Positions 1 to 8,355 of a stretch of DNA of 64,000 nucleotides are shown here, one piece after another. Source of the DNA: Actinoplanes sp. KI2 (GTDB lineage Bacteria > Actinomycetota > Actinomycetes > Mycobacteriales > Micromonosporaceae); assembly GCF_025630775.1 (NCBI RefSeq), contig NZ_JAOSZE010000001.1:248001-312000 (forward strand). The letters are read 5' to 3'. How positions within the stretch are numbered: the first letter of the stretch is position 1; each line of letters begins with the position of its first letter. The position numbers and the translations under genes were made by a program. Below the pieces are notes generated by a model. That model worked only from the letters and a program-made list of their open reading frames with translations, had not been told where the DNA came from and made no database searches.

Positions 1-128
1 ACGGTTGTCGTCTTTCCGACACCGAAGCCACCCGCCACGATGATCTTCACCGGGACCGGCGCCTTCTTCGGCGCGCCGCCGACGCGGGCGGTGCCGACGA
101 AATGGTCAGGTGATTGCTCGAAGTCCAC
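1..128 (-). CDS. ATP/GTP-binding protein of a roadblock conservon (5' part only)
   Basis: Leftward gene running off the window edge, so only about 42 N-terminal residues are visible. The reading frame opens at a GTG (126-128) and soon reaches the P-loop GGFGVGKTT, typical of the small Ras-like GTPase (CvnD type) that closes actinobacterial conservons. Its start lies inside the end of the DUF742 gene (23-bp overlap), which suggests translational coupling. In the family this GTPase works with roadblock and DUF742 partners downstream of a membrane histidine kinase. The remaining G motifs lie outside the window, so the assignment rests on the P-loop and the context. Confidence 0.85.
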   Translation of the reverse strand, partial: MDFEQSPDHFVGTARVGGAPKKAPVPVKIIVAGGFGVGKTTT

Positions 129-564
129 GGATCACTCGCATGATGGTCTCGGGGTCGGGGGTTTCGTTGTCCAGCACCTGGACGTCCAGCTGGCCCGCGG
201 CGCGCAGGTCGCCGACGAGGATCCTGGTGACGCCGAGGTGCAGGCGCAGCCGGGCGGAGATCTCCGCCACGGACAGTGGTTCGCCGCAGAGCGCAACGAT
301 GGCGCGCATCTCCGGCGAAAGCCGCATGGGCGTAGCGGCGTGGTTGACGGACACCTGGGTCTCCATCCCGATGTCGGGATCGGCGCCGTCGGTGCGCCCG
401 GACGTGATGACGAACGGGCGCAGTGTCGTGGCCTGGTCATCGGCCGGCGGTTCGCCGCTGGGCGTGGGGAGGTAACCGCCGGCCGACATCGGGCCAGACT
501 GCAGGAAGGGTCGGACGCTCGGCCGAGCCGGGCGCGCCGGGTCGTCGGGGTCCGGATATGTCAT
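106..564 (-). CDS. DUF742 domain protein (CvnC-like)
   Basis: A 152-residue soluble protein. The N-terminal 40 residues are Pro-rich and low in complexity; the rest fits the DUF742 fold, a winged-helix-like domain, with the characteristic LRPFVITSGRT start and a later stretch around PLSVAEISARLRLHLGV that looks like a helix-turn-helix. It is the third gene of the conservon: its ATG overlaps the roadblock stop in an ATGA, and its end overlaps the GTPase start. In Streptomyces conservons this component sits in a membrane-associated complex with the kinase and the GTPase. DNA binding has been suggested for the family but cannot be judged here. Confidence 0.9.
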   Translation of the reverse strand: MTYPDPDDPARPARPSVRPFLQSGPMSAGGYLPTPSGEPPADDQATTLRPFVITSGRTDGADPDIGMETQVSVNHAATPMRLSPEMRAIVALCGEPLSVAEISARLRLHLGVTRILVGDLRAAGQLDVQVLDNETPDPETIMRVIRGLRAIT

Positions 565-1025
565 TGCTGGACGGCGTTCTTCAATTCCGCGATCAGACGC
601 GGGCTGAGGGCGCCGCCGGCTCGGGTGGCGAAGAGCGTCATCTCGTACGCGAGGGTGCCCAGGTTCGCCGAGCGGTCCGCGATGACCCCGAGCACCGATC
701 CCGCGCTGATCGCCGTGACCAGCAGGTAGCCGTCGGCCATGTCGATGATGACCCGGTTGAGCGCGCCCAGCCGGTACCAGCTCGCGGCGCCGCCGGCGAG
801 GCTGGTCAGGCCGGAGACCACCGCGGCGAGCCGCTCGGCGTTCGGCCGGTCCTTGATCGCGGACATTGCCATGAGCAGGCCGTCTGAGGAGACGGCGATG
901 GCCTCGATCACACCAGCGGTGCCGGAGGTGAACGAGTCGAGAAGCCAGTTGAAGGTCTTCGCTTCGGCGCTCAGCTGGGCCTGGCCGTACTGGCCGTTGC
1001 CGGTTTCCGTGTAGGGGCTAGTCAT
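561..1025 (-). CDS. roadblock/LC7 domain protein (CvnB-like)
   Basis: 154 residues. After a short polar N-terminus, a single roadblock/LC7 domain covers roughly residues 20-140 (FNWLLDSFTSGTAGVIEAIA, then SSDGLLMAMS and LLVTAISAGSVLGVIAD). I place the start at ATG 1023-1025, which overlaps the kinase stop in an ATGA; the longer upstream frame is only a shadow of the kinase. Roadblock proteins regulate small Ras-like GTPases, and here the likely partner is the GTPase at the window edge. All four genes are coupled through overlaps. Confidence 0.93.
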   Translation of the reverse strand: MTSPYTETGNGQYGQAQLSAEAKTFNWLLDSFTSGTAGVIEAIAVSSDGLLMAMSAIKDRPNAERLAAVVSGLTSLAGGAASWYRLGALNRVIIDMADGYLLVTAISAGSVLGVIADRSANLGTLAYEMTLFATRAGGALSPRLIAELKNAVQQ

Positions 1026-3988
1026 CGCGGTTGTCCCTCGGGTTGAGTTTCGTTCAGTGCGAGTGCGACGCCGTACTCGAACTGTTCCATCAGTGCTCGT
1101 GCGGCATCCGGATCGAGCGGAGGTGCCGGAGCGGGCGGGGGCGGGCTGTTCTGCGCGTCCCGCGGAAGTGTGGCGCCCGGTACCCGGCGGGCGAGGGGCG
1201 AGTGACCGGCCGACGGCGGCGCCGTCATCTCGGTCTCGGCGGCGTCCCACTGGGCACGGCTCACGCCGGCCTCGAAGGCGTCGAACGCCGCGCGCGCCGC
1301 GACCGCGTCGTCCTGGGAGGGCGGAGCGGTGGGCATCGGGCGGGGGGTCTCCACCGGCATCTGGCTGCCGGGTACCCGGCGGCGCAGCGGTGTGCCGGCG
1401 CCGCGCTCCGGCTCCTGCGATTCCGGCGCGCCGTAGTGGTGGTCCTCGTTGGTCCGCTGGTGCGGGATGGCCGGCGCCGAGGCGTTCCAGGTCGGCTCCG
1501 GCTCGGGGGTGTTCCACATCGGCTGCGGCGTTTCCGGCTGCGGAGCGTTCCAGGCGGCCTCGACCGGCTGCGGAGCGTTCCAGGCGGCCTCGACCGGCTG
1601 CGGAGCGTTCCAGGCGGCCTCGGCCGATTCCGGGACGTTCCAGGCGGTCTCGGACGGCCGCGGAGCCTGGGCCTTCCGCGGCCCGTCGATCGAGCGCTGG
1701 TTCCACGCCGAGGGACCGGCCGCGGGCAGCTCCGGCAGCGACGCCGGCACCCGGCCGGCCACCGGCGCGCCCAGGTCACGCCCGGCCGGCGGCTGGTAGA
1801 CCTGAGCGGTCCCGACCGGCTGCTGGTAGATCTGCGCGGGCGAGTAGACCGGCTCGGCGTCGTAGACCGGCCCGGCCTCGACGTAAGGCGCCTCGATGGC
1901 CGGCGCCGCATCGGCCCGGCCCGGCGCCGTGAACGCGTTCCACGAGTGCGCGGACTCGAGCGTGCGGGTGGCCCGCTCGAACACGTTGGGGTCGAACGGC
2001 AGCTGGCTGCCCGGCACCGAGGCGCGAGCCGCGGAACCGGCGATCACCTGGGCGAACTCGGCCGTGTGGTACGTCGGCACGGTGGCCGGCGCGCCCACGA
2101 ACGGCGGCGCGCCCATCGACGTGGTGCTGGGCACCCGGGAGATCAGGTGCGTCGGGTTCAGGTCGATCCAGACCGAGATGCCGCCGCCGGGGGTGTCGGT
2201 CAGCGTGACCTCGATGTCGTGCCGGCGGGCGAGCCGGCCGACCACGAAGAGCCCGAGCACCTCACTGGGCACCAGGTCGAGGCGCTCGCGGTGGGTGAGT
2301 CGGGCGTTCTCCTCGGCCAGCCGCTCGGGCGACATGCCCAGGCCGTTGTCGACGATCGCCAGGCGGCAGCCGCCGCGCAGCTCGGTCGCCGAGATCAGCA
2401 CCCGGGTGTGCGGCGGGGAGAACGCGGTCGCGTTCTCCATCAGCTCGGCGAGCATCAGGGTCAGGTCGGCGAGGATGGCCGGCACGACCATGATGTCCTC
2501 GGGGACCTCGACGTCGACGCGGGTGTAGTCCTCGATCTCACCGAGGGCCAGGCGGACCACGTCGGACAGCGACAGCGGCGCCATGTGCTCGTTCGCGCCG
2601 GCCCCACCGGAGAGCACGACCAGCGAGGACGCGTTCCGGCGCAGACGGGACGACATGTGGTCGAGCCGGTAGAGCTCGCGGAGCCGATCGCTGTCGGTCT
2701 CCTTTCGCTCCAGGTTGTCGATCAGGGCCAGCTGGCGGCCGACCAGGTTCTGGGTACGCCGTCCGACGTGCCCGAACATCTGGGCGACGTTGCGCCGGCC
2801 CATCACCTGGCGCTCCACCAGCCGGGCCGCAGTGGTCTGCACCCGGTCGAACGCTCGGGCCAGGTCGCCGATCTCGTCCTGGGCCTCGACGTCGACCAGG
2901 TCGAGGCGGATCGGGTGGACCGCCTCCTCCTCGTCGTCGGCGACCCGTTCGAGCTCGGTCTCGGCGGCTCGGGCGATCCGGTCGGCCGAGACGGTCAGAC
3001 GGCGCAGCGGCCGGGCGACCGCGCGGGCCATGAAGATGCTCAGCGAGATCACCAGGAGCAGCAGGAGCAGCGAGCCGCCACCGATCAGGAAGGCGTCCCG
3101 GAGCGCCGTGTCCCGGTTGTTGGTCACGATCGTGTCCACGTCCGCGGCGACCCGCTTCTCCACGAAGCCACCGAGAACGAGCACCGAGCGCAGCGACGGG
3201 AACAGCGTCTTGATGTTCAGCTGGCTGACCGCGACGTTCGGGTCGATCGCGGCCTCGGTGAGGAAGTCGGAGCCGACCCGGGACGAGAACGCGTCCTGGG
3301 CGCCCAGGTACAGCTTGTACTGCGAGTCGGTGAAGAACGTCTGCGCGTTCGCGATCACCTGCTGCAGCTGCACCAGCGTCGAGTAGAAGAGGCTGACGAA
3401 GCCGGCGCGTCCTTCCTTGCTGAGCGTCGCGACGACCAGATAACCGGACGCCTGGCTGATCATGTCGTCGGTACGCAGCGCCTGGTCGAGCGCGAACAGC
3501 TGCCGGCCGACGCCGGTCTTCAGGTCGGCGGTCGAGGAGAGCTGCAGGCCGTTGATCAACGGGGTGATCGCCTGCGTGAACTCCGTGATCAGAGTGTCCG
3601 GGCGGATGGCGCGGTTGAGCACATTCTGCCGGGTGTTGTCCAACCGGCCCACGTTGCGGATCGCGCGGCGCAGATCCTTGTTGAGCGCCTGGCCGCCGTC
3701 GTCGATCCGAGCGACGGCGTCGGTGGCCTTGGCGCTCTGCACGACCAGCTCGGGCTCCTGGACCTGACGGAACAGGAAGCCGATCGAGAGCAGGCGCTCC
3801 TCCTGGAGCTCCTGCACCGCCGTGCTGACCCTGGTGGCCAGCTCGACGCTGTCGGAGGTCTTCTGCGCGTCCCGGGCGTCGTTGATACGCGTGACGATGA
3901 TCGGGATGCTCAGCGCCACGACGCCGAGCAGCGGAACGAGCACGAGCAGGGCGAGTTTGCCCAGGATGCGGAACTTACCGAAGAGCAC
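1022..3988 (-). CDS. NIT-domain sensor histidine kinase (CvnA-like)
   Basis: 988 residues. A membrane segment near residues 10-30 is followed by an extracytoplasmic helical region of the NIT (nitrate/nitrite-sensing-like) type, a second membrane segment near 300-320, and a HAMP-like linker. The catalytic part has an atypical histidine region (YRLDHMSSRLRRNASS, His near residue 445) and a clear HATPase domain with ENATAFSPPHTRV (N box) and IVDNGLGMS (G1). The last third, about 350 residues, is Pro/Ala-rich and probably disordered, with a WNAPQPVEAA repeat. No standard HisKA domain is seen, as usual in this group. The start overlaps the upstream membrane-protein gene by 14 bp. The ligand is unknown. 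Confidence 0.92.
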   Translation of the reverse strand: MLFGKFRILGKLALLVLVPLLGVVALSIPIIVTRINDARDAQKTSDSVELATRVSTAVQELQEERLLSIGFLFRQVQEPELVVQSAKATDAVARIDDGGQALNKDLRRAIRNVGRLDNTRQNVLNRAIRPDTLITEFTQAITPLINGLQLSSTADLKTGVGRQLFALDQALRTDDMISQASGYLVVATLSKEGRAGFVSLFYSTLVQLQQVIANAQTFFTDSQYKLYLGAQDAFSSRVGSDFLTEAAIDPNVAVSQLNIKTLFPSLRSVLVLGGFVEKRVAADVDTIVTNNRDTALRDAFLIGGGSLLLLLLVISLSIFMARAVARPLRRLTVSADRIARAAETELERVADDEEEAVHPIRLDLVDVEAQDEIGDLARAFDRVQTTAARLVERQVMGRRNVAQMFGHVGRRTQNLVGRQLALIDNLERKETDSDRLRELYRLDHMSSRLRRNASSLVVLSGGAGANEHMAPLSLSDVVRLALGEIEDYTRVDVEVPEDIMVVPAILADLTLMLAELMENATAFSPPHTRVLISATELRGGCRLAIVDNGLGMSPERLAEENARLTHRERLDLVPSEVLGLFVVGRLARRHDIEVTLTDTPGGGISVWIDLNPTHLISRVPSTTSMGAPPFVGAPATVPTYHTAEFAQVIAGSAARASVPGSQLPFDPNVFERATRTLESAHSWNAFTAPGRADAAPAIEAPYVEAGPVYDAEPVYSPAQIYQQPVGTAQVYQPPAGRDLGAPVAGRVPASLPELPAAGPSAWNQRSIDGPRKAQAPRPSETAWNVPESAEAAWNAPQPVEAAWNAPQPVEAAWNAPQPETPQPMWNTPEPEPTWNASAPAIPHQRTNEDHHYGAPESQEPERGAGTPLRRRVPGSQMPVETPRPMPTAPPSQDDAVAARAAFDAFEAGVSRAQWDAAETEMTAPPSAGHSPLARRVPGATLPRDAQNSPPPPAPAPPLDPDAARALMEQFEYGVALALNETQPEGQPR
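1535..1622. repeat. 30-bp in-frame tandem repeat in kinase tail
   Basis: Nearly three identical 30-bp units at 1535-1564, 1565-1594 and 1595-1622. They encode the 10-residue unit WNAPQPVEAA in the disordered tail of the NIT kinase. Decayed copies flank them on both sides. Identity at DNA level, including third positions, points to recent slippage expansion. Confidence 0.9.
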
Positions 3989-5111
3989 CGGACCGCTCCC
4001 GCCGTGTCGGGTCGATGTCGCCGTACGCCGGGGCCACCTCGTACTGGCCGCCGTAGCCGCCGGGCGCCGGGATGGTGGCGGCCGGGATGTCCCGGGTGCC
4101 CTCGCCGATCGGCCGGCCGGTCGGCTGCGACCCGCGGCGACGGCCGAGCACCGGCCAGATCAGCGCGGCGAGCACGAGCGCGATCGCGAGCAGACCCATG
4201 ACCACGGCCTCGGTACGCCGGTAGGCCAGCGAGTCGGACCGGTCCTCGAGGAGCTTCGCCATCTCCTTGAGCGTGACGTTCGCCAGTGCGTTCAGCGCCG
4301 TCTGCAGGGCAGTCTGCGCGGTGGACATGGTGGCCACGTTCGGGGTGCCGCCCTGGTTGGCGCCGCGGGTCATCGACTCGACGCCGCGGCGGAACGAGTC
4401 GAGCGTGGTGACCAGCGCGCCGCTCAGCGTCGGGCTGGTGGTGTCGTCGACGGCGGCCTGCAGGTCTTCGGTGAGGGCGGTCACCGAGTCCTGCACGGCG
4501 AGCGCCTCCTCGCCGAACTGCACGGTGATCGTGGCGCGGGTGTTGCCGGTCGCGGTCTGCGCGATGTTCGCCCAGTCGCCCATGCGGCTCACCCGCACGA
4601 CGGTGGTCGGCATGTCGATCGCCACCGCCTGCTGCAGGTTGTTCATGTCACTGGCCGGGTCGCGGTTCAGCTGCGAGTTGCGGCGGATGGCGCCGTACAG
4701 CTCGAGAGCGAGGTCGGACACCTCGATGTGCGACTGGAGGACGGCGAGCGGCCCGCCGGTCGCCTTGGCGAGCTTGGCGATCTTGGAGTTCAGATCGGTC
4801 CAGCGCTCCCTGGTCTTCAGGTCGTCGCCGAGCTTGGCGTCGGCCGCCGCGGCCTTGGCGACCGCCGCGGTCAGGGAGTCAGGCGGCGCGGTCACGCCCT
4901 GGACCGCCGAGGACTGTGCCTCGGCCAAGGCGCTGATCAGCGGGGTGAGGGCGGTGAGGTACTCGACGCCCTTCTTCTCCAGGTCGGTCTGCGCGGTCTG
5001 GCGTGAGGTCTCCTGCCAGACCCGGCCGAACAGGACCGCGCTAGGGACCAGCACCAAAACCGTCAAAATCACCGCGACAGCGGAGCCTAAACGGGTTCGC
5101 CGGCTGTTCAT
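3975..5111 (-). CDS. two-TM sensor-like membrane protein, first gene of conservon
   Basis: 378 residues. An N-terminal membrane segment (AVAVILTVLVLVPSAVLF) is followed by about 270 mostly helical extracytoplasmic residues, a second membrane segment near 305-325 (VVMGLLAIALVLAALIWPVL), and a short cytoplasmic tail. This layout resembles the extracytoplasmic half of the NIT kinase but has no catalytic domain. Its stop overlaps the kinase start by 14 bp, so the two are probably made together. I do not recognise a named family. It could be an accessory sensor or ligand-binding partner of the kinase; that role is inferred from gene coupling only. Confidence 0.75.
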   Translation of the reverse strand: MNSRRTRLGSAVAVILTVLVLVPSAVLFGRVWQETSRQTAQTDLEKKGVEYLTALTPLISALAEAQSSAVQGVTAPPDSLTAAVAKAAAADAKLGDDLKTRERWTDLNSKIAKLAKATGGPLAVLQSHIEVSDLALELYGAIRRNSQLNRDPASDMNNLQQAVAIDMPTTVVRVSRMGDWANIAQTATGNTRATITVQFGEEALAVQDSVTALTEDLQAAVDDTTSPTLSGALVTTLDSFRRGVESMTRGANQGGTPNVATMSTAQTALQTALNALANVTLKEMAKLLEDRSDSLAYRRTEAVVMGLLAIALVLAALIWPVLGRRRGSQPTGRPIGEGTRDIPAATIPAPGGYGGQYEVAPAYGDIDPTRRERSGALR

Positions 5112-5508
5112 TGGTTTCGTCCTCCGCCATGCAACACGCGATGAGCCGCTGGTGGCGGCTACTGTCCGTAGCCGGATGGGCGCACGGATCCGGCCAATGT
5201 ATCCGAGAAATCCTCAGGAAGCCCCTTTCCAAGGGCCAGAATTCTCTCGGCTGATCGGGGGATGCGAAGCCCGGCCGCCGGCCCTTGTCGGGTGCGTTTC
5301 GATCCCGCTATGTCGGGCTCTAGCCGCAGCGCAGGCCGGTCCGGAGTCGGTTGGCTACGGCGAGGATGTTAACGGGACGACGGGCCTACGAAAAGCTACA
5401 AGATTCGCAATCGATAACGATTATGACTCGACCCGGTTGACGCAACGTAGTGATTCGATTGCGCAGAGGAATGGCAATAGCGCTCTGTAATGACGATTGA
5501 AGCGCAAA
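5112..5508. other. intergenic region upstream of the conservon
   Basis: About 400 bp with no convincing gene. The segment 5380-5500 is clearly more AT-rich than its surroundings and presumably holds the leftward conservon promoter. On the minus strand it has TTGC and CATAAT-like words, but no well-spaced -35/-10 pair that I would defend. Confidence 0.4.
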
Positions 5509-5546
5509 TCGGGCTTTTCCCCGTAACCGGCCGGGGAAAAGCCCGA
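5509..5546 (-). terminator. hairpin after the DUF885 gene
   Basis: Perfect 14-bp stem (5509-5522 with 5533-5546) around a 10-nt loop, just beyond the stop of the leftward DUF885 gene. The U tract is weak, but the stem is strong and the position fits termination. Confidence 0.75.
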
Positions 5547-5552
5547 AAAAGG

Positions 5553-7223
5553 TCACAGTCGGGCGAGCGCCTTGCGCAGCGGGTCGAGACCGAGTGAGCC
5601 CAGATTGAGCGCGTCCTGATGGAACGCCTTCAGGTTGAAATCGGCGCCCTTGCGCTGTTTCGTCTCTTCTCGGGCCTGCATCCAGATTCGCTCGCCCACC
5701 TTGTACGACGGGGCCTGCCCGGGCCAGCCGAGGTACCGCCGCCACTCGAAGCGCAGTACCTCGTCGGCCATCCGGGTGTGCGCCCGGAGGAACTCCCACC
5801 CCAGCTGCGGGGTCCAGCGCTCGCCCGGGTGGAAGCCGAACGGGTTGTCCCGGGGGATCTCGTACTCCAGGTGCATACCGATGTCGACGATCACCCGGGC
5901 CGCACGCAGGGCCTGGCCGTCCAGCATGCCTAGCCGGTCGCCCGGGTCCTCGAGGTAGCCCAGCTCGTCCATCAGGCGCTCGGCGTACAGCGCCCAGCCC
6001 TCGCCGTGCCCGGAGCACCAGCAGAGCAGCCGGCGCCAGCGGTTGAGCAGATCGGAGCGCAGCATGGTCTGGCTGACCTGGAGGTGATGGCCGGGCGCGC
6101 CCTCGTGGTAGACCGTGGTGACCTCGCGCCAGGTGGAGAACTCGGTGATCCCCTCGGGCACGGCCCACCACATCCGGCCGGGGCGGGAGAAGTCCTCGCT
6201 CGGGCCGGTGTAGTAGATGCCGCCGTCGCTGGTCGGGGTGAGGCAGCATTCGATCTTGCGGGCTGGCGGCGCGATGTCGAAGTGCGTCCCGTTGAGCTCG
6301 CTGATCGCCTTGTCGGCCAGCTGCTGCATCCAGTCCCGGAACGCCTCCTTGCCCGGAATGCGCTTGGCCGGGTCGGCGTCGAGAGCGGCCACCGCCTCGT
6401 CGACCGTCGCGCCCGAGCCGGCGATCACCGCCGACACCCCGGCCATCTCCCGCTCGAGGCGGTGCAGCTCGGCGAACCCCCAGAGGTACGTCTCGTGCAG
6501 GTCGACCTTGGCGCCGAGGAAGTACTGCGACGCCAGCGCGTAGCGCTCCTCGCCGGCCGCCTCCTTCTCCCGGCCGACCGGGGCCAGCTCGTCGCGCAGG
6601 AACGCGGCGAAGTCGGCGGTGGCCGCGGTGGCCGCGGTGGCGCCACGCTCGAGCTCGCCGGCGAGCGCACCGCTCGCCGAGAGCCGGCGGGTCAGGCCGT
6701 GGAAGAAGTCGTCGCGGCCGGGGTCGGTCCAGGCGTCGCACTGCTCGGCGACGGCCAGCAGCTGGGCTCGGGCGCTGACCCGGCCGGCCGCGGCCTCCTC
6801 CCGGAGGGTCGCCTTGTACTGCTCCATCGCGGGGGCGAAGCCGTTGAGCCGGGCGGCAATGTTGGCGACCGCCTGCTCGCCCTCGGTGGGCATGATGTCG
6901 AAGACCCCGCGCATGCTGTGCAGGGCACTGGAGATCACGCTGACCGCGCTCTTGGTGTAGCCGGCGTCGTAGGTCGCCAGCTCCAGCCCGAGCCGCTCGA
7001 TCATGGCGTCCTTGGCCACCTGCTCGGTCTCGTGCTCGGGCTCGGTGACGTCCAGCTCGTTGAGCGTGCGGCGGACCAGCTCGGCCTGGGCGTCGTAGCC
7101 GGCCGGGGACAGGTCGTCAATTTTGTCGTCGTGGCCGGCGATGCCGACATGGGTGGCGCCGAGCGGGCTCAGCTCGGCCCACTCCTCGACGTAACGGTCG
7201 GCGAGGTCGTCAATTCGTCCCAC
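5553..7223 (-). CDS. DUF885 family zinc-dependent peptidase-like protein
   Basis: 556 residues, the usual length for DUF885. The C-terminal half carries the zinc-site motif HEGAPGHH and, further on, GHGEGWALYAERLM; both are hallmarks of this M3-thermolysin-like superfamily. No signal peptide is visible, so the protein is probably cytoplasmic. The start is a GTG at 7221-7223. Family members are generally annotated as putative metallopeptidases with unknown substrates. Monocistronic, ending in a strong hairpin; the upstream PHP gene lies 42 bp away on the same strand. Confidence 0.9.
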   Translation of the reverse strand: MGRIDDLADRYVEEWAELSPLGATHVGIAGHDDKIDDLSPAGYDAQAELVRRTLNELDVTEPEHETEQVAKDAMIERLGLELATYDAGYTKSAVSVISSALHSMRGVFDIMPTEGEQAVANIAARLNGFAPAMEQYKATLREEAAAGRVSARAQLLAVAEQCDAWTDPGRDDFFHGLTRRLSASGALAGELERGATAATAATADFAAFLRDELAPVGREKEAAGEERYALASQYFLGAKVDLHETYLWGFAELHRLEREMAGVSAVIAGSGATVDEAVAALDADPAKRIPGKEAFRDWMQQLADKAISELNGTHFDIAPPARKIECCLTPTSDGGIYYTGPSEDFSRPGRMWWAVPEGITEFSTWREVTTVYHEGAPGHHLQVSQTMLRSDLLNRWRRLLCWCSGHGEGWALYAERLMDELGYLEDPGDRLGMLDGQALRAARVIVDIGMHLEYEIPRDNPFGFHPGERWTPQLGWEFLRAHTRMADEVLRFEWRRYLGWPGQAPSYKVGERIWMQAREETKQRKGADFNLKAFHQDALNLGSLGLDPLRKALARL

Positions 7224-7265
7224 GTGGCGACCCTACGGGACGACCCGCGCGGCACGCCGCCCCGT

Positions 7266-8324
7266 TTACTTGTGTCCCGCGGTCCACTCCAGCAGCCGCT
7301 CCATCGGCCAGGTGTTGACCACCCGCTCGGCCGGCACCCCGCAGAGCGCGGCCCGCTCGCAGCCGTTGCGCAGCCAGTCCAGCTGGCCGGGGGCGTGCGC
7401 GTCGGTGTCGATGCTGAACAGGCACCCGGCCTCGACCGCCACGGTCAGCATCCGCTTCGGCGGGTCGAGCCGGTCCGGCCGCGAGTTGATCTCGATGGCC
7501 TTGCCGTGCTCGAGGCACGCCTCGATCACCTTCTCCAGGTCGAACGTGCTCGGCGGGCGGGTCCGGCCGGCCCGGTGCCCCCGGTCGCCCTCGCCGGCCG
7601 CGGCGACCTTGCGGCCGGTCATGTGGCCGAGGATGTCCAGGTGCGGATTGGCGATCGCGGCCAGCATCCGCCGGGTCATCCGCGGCGACTCGTCGCGCAG
7701 CTTGCTGTGCACGGACCCGACCACCACGTCGAGCCGGGCCAGCAGCTCGTCCTCCTGGTCGAGCGCGCCGTCCTCGAGGATGTCCACCTCGATCCCGGTG
7801 AGCACCCGGAAGCCCTCCGGCAGCGCGTCGTTGAGCTCGGCGACCCGGTCGAGCTGCCTGCGCAGTCGGGCCGGTGACAGCCCGTTGGCCACGGTGAGCC
7901 GGGGCGAGTGATCGGTGAGCACCAGGTACTCGTGGCCGAGCTCGACCGCGGCCAGCGCCATCTCCTCGATCGGCGAGCCGCCGTCCGACCAGTCCGAATG
8001 GGAGTGGCAGTCGCCGCGCAGCGCGTCCCGCAGCGCCGCCGCGGCGGCCGGCAGGTCGGTGCCCTCGGTCGAGCGCACCCGGCGCAGATAGACCGGTTCC
8101 TCGCCGGCCAGCGACTCGGCGACGCAGCGGGCGGTCACGTCGCCCACGCCGGGGAGCTTGGCCAGCGTGCCGGCGGCGGCGCGCTCGGACAGCTCCTCGG
8201 CCGGCAGCTTGGCGATCGCGGCGGCGGCCGAGCGGAACGCGCGTACCCGGTAGGTCGCCTCGTTCGCCCGCTCCAAATAGAAGGCGATGCGGCGCAGATC
8301 GTCGACCGGATCACGAGTAGCCAT
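7266..8324 (-). CDS. helix-hairpin-helix plus PHP domain phosphoesterase (PolX C-terminal-like)
   Basis: 352 residues. The N-terminal 90 residues hold a helix-hairpin-helix region (LAKLPGVGDVTARCV). A PHP metal-dependent phosphoesterase domain follows, with its first metal motif DCHSHSDWSDG at 105-115 (His107, His109, Asp111), then LTDHS at 136-140, GSVHSKL, and a late DTDAHAP. This matches the C-terminal half of bacterial DNA polymerase X, but the nucleotidyltransferase palm is absent, so it is not a polymerase. PHP domains of PolX act as 3'-5' exonucleases or AP-type phosphoesterases, so a DNA repair nuclease role is a reasonable inference. It is divergent from mtnA with only 31 bp between. 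Confidence 0.85.
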   Translation of the reverse strand: MATRDPVDDLRRIAFYLERANEATYRVRAFRSAAAAIAKLPAEELSERAAAGTLAKLPGVGDVTARCVAESLAGEEPVYLRRVRSTEGTDLPAAAAALRDALRGDCHSHSDWSDGGSPIEEMALAAVELGHEYLVLTDHSPRLTVANGLSPARLRRQLDRVAELNDALPEGFRVLTGIEVDILEDGALDQEDELLARLDVVVGSVHSKLRDESPRMTRRMLAAIANPHLDILGHMTGRKVAAAGEGDRGHRAGRTRPPSTFDLEKVIEACLEHGKAIEINSRPDRLDPPKRMLTVAVEAGCLFSIDTDAHAPGQLDWLRNGCERAALCGVPAERVVNTWPMERLLEWTAGHK

Positions 8325-8343
8325 TGGTAGAGACTAAGGCGAC

Positions 8344-8349
8344 TACGCT
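8344..8349 (+). promoter_or_regulatory. -10-like TACGCT for leaderless mtnA
   Basis: TACGCT lies exactly 6 nt before the GTG of mtnA and no ribosome binding site is visible, the pattern of a leaderless actinobacterial transcript. Confidence 0.55.
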
Positions 8350-8355
8350 CGGCCC

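Noticed and set aside
1031-4201. 1056-codon plus-strand frame opposite the NIT kinase
   Set aside because: Low-complexity Arg/Gly/Val translation with no motif; the kinase on the minus strand is unmistakable.
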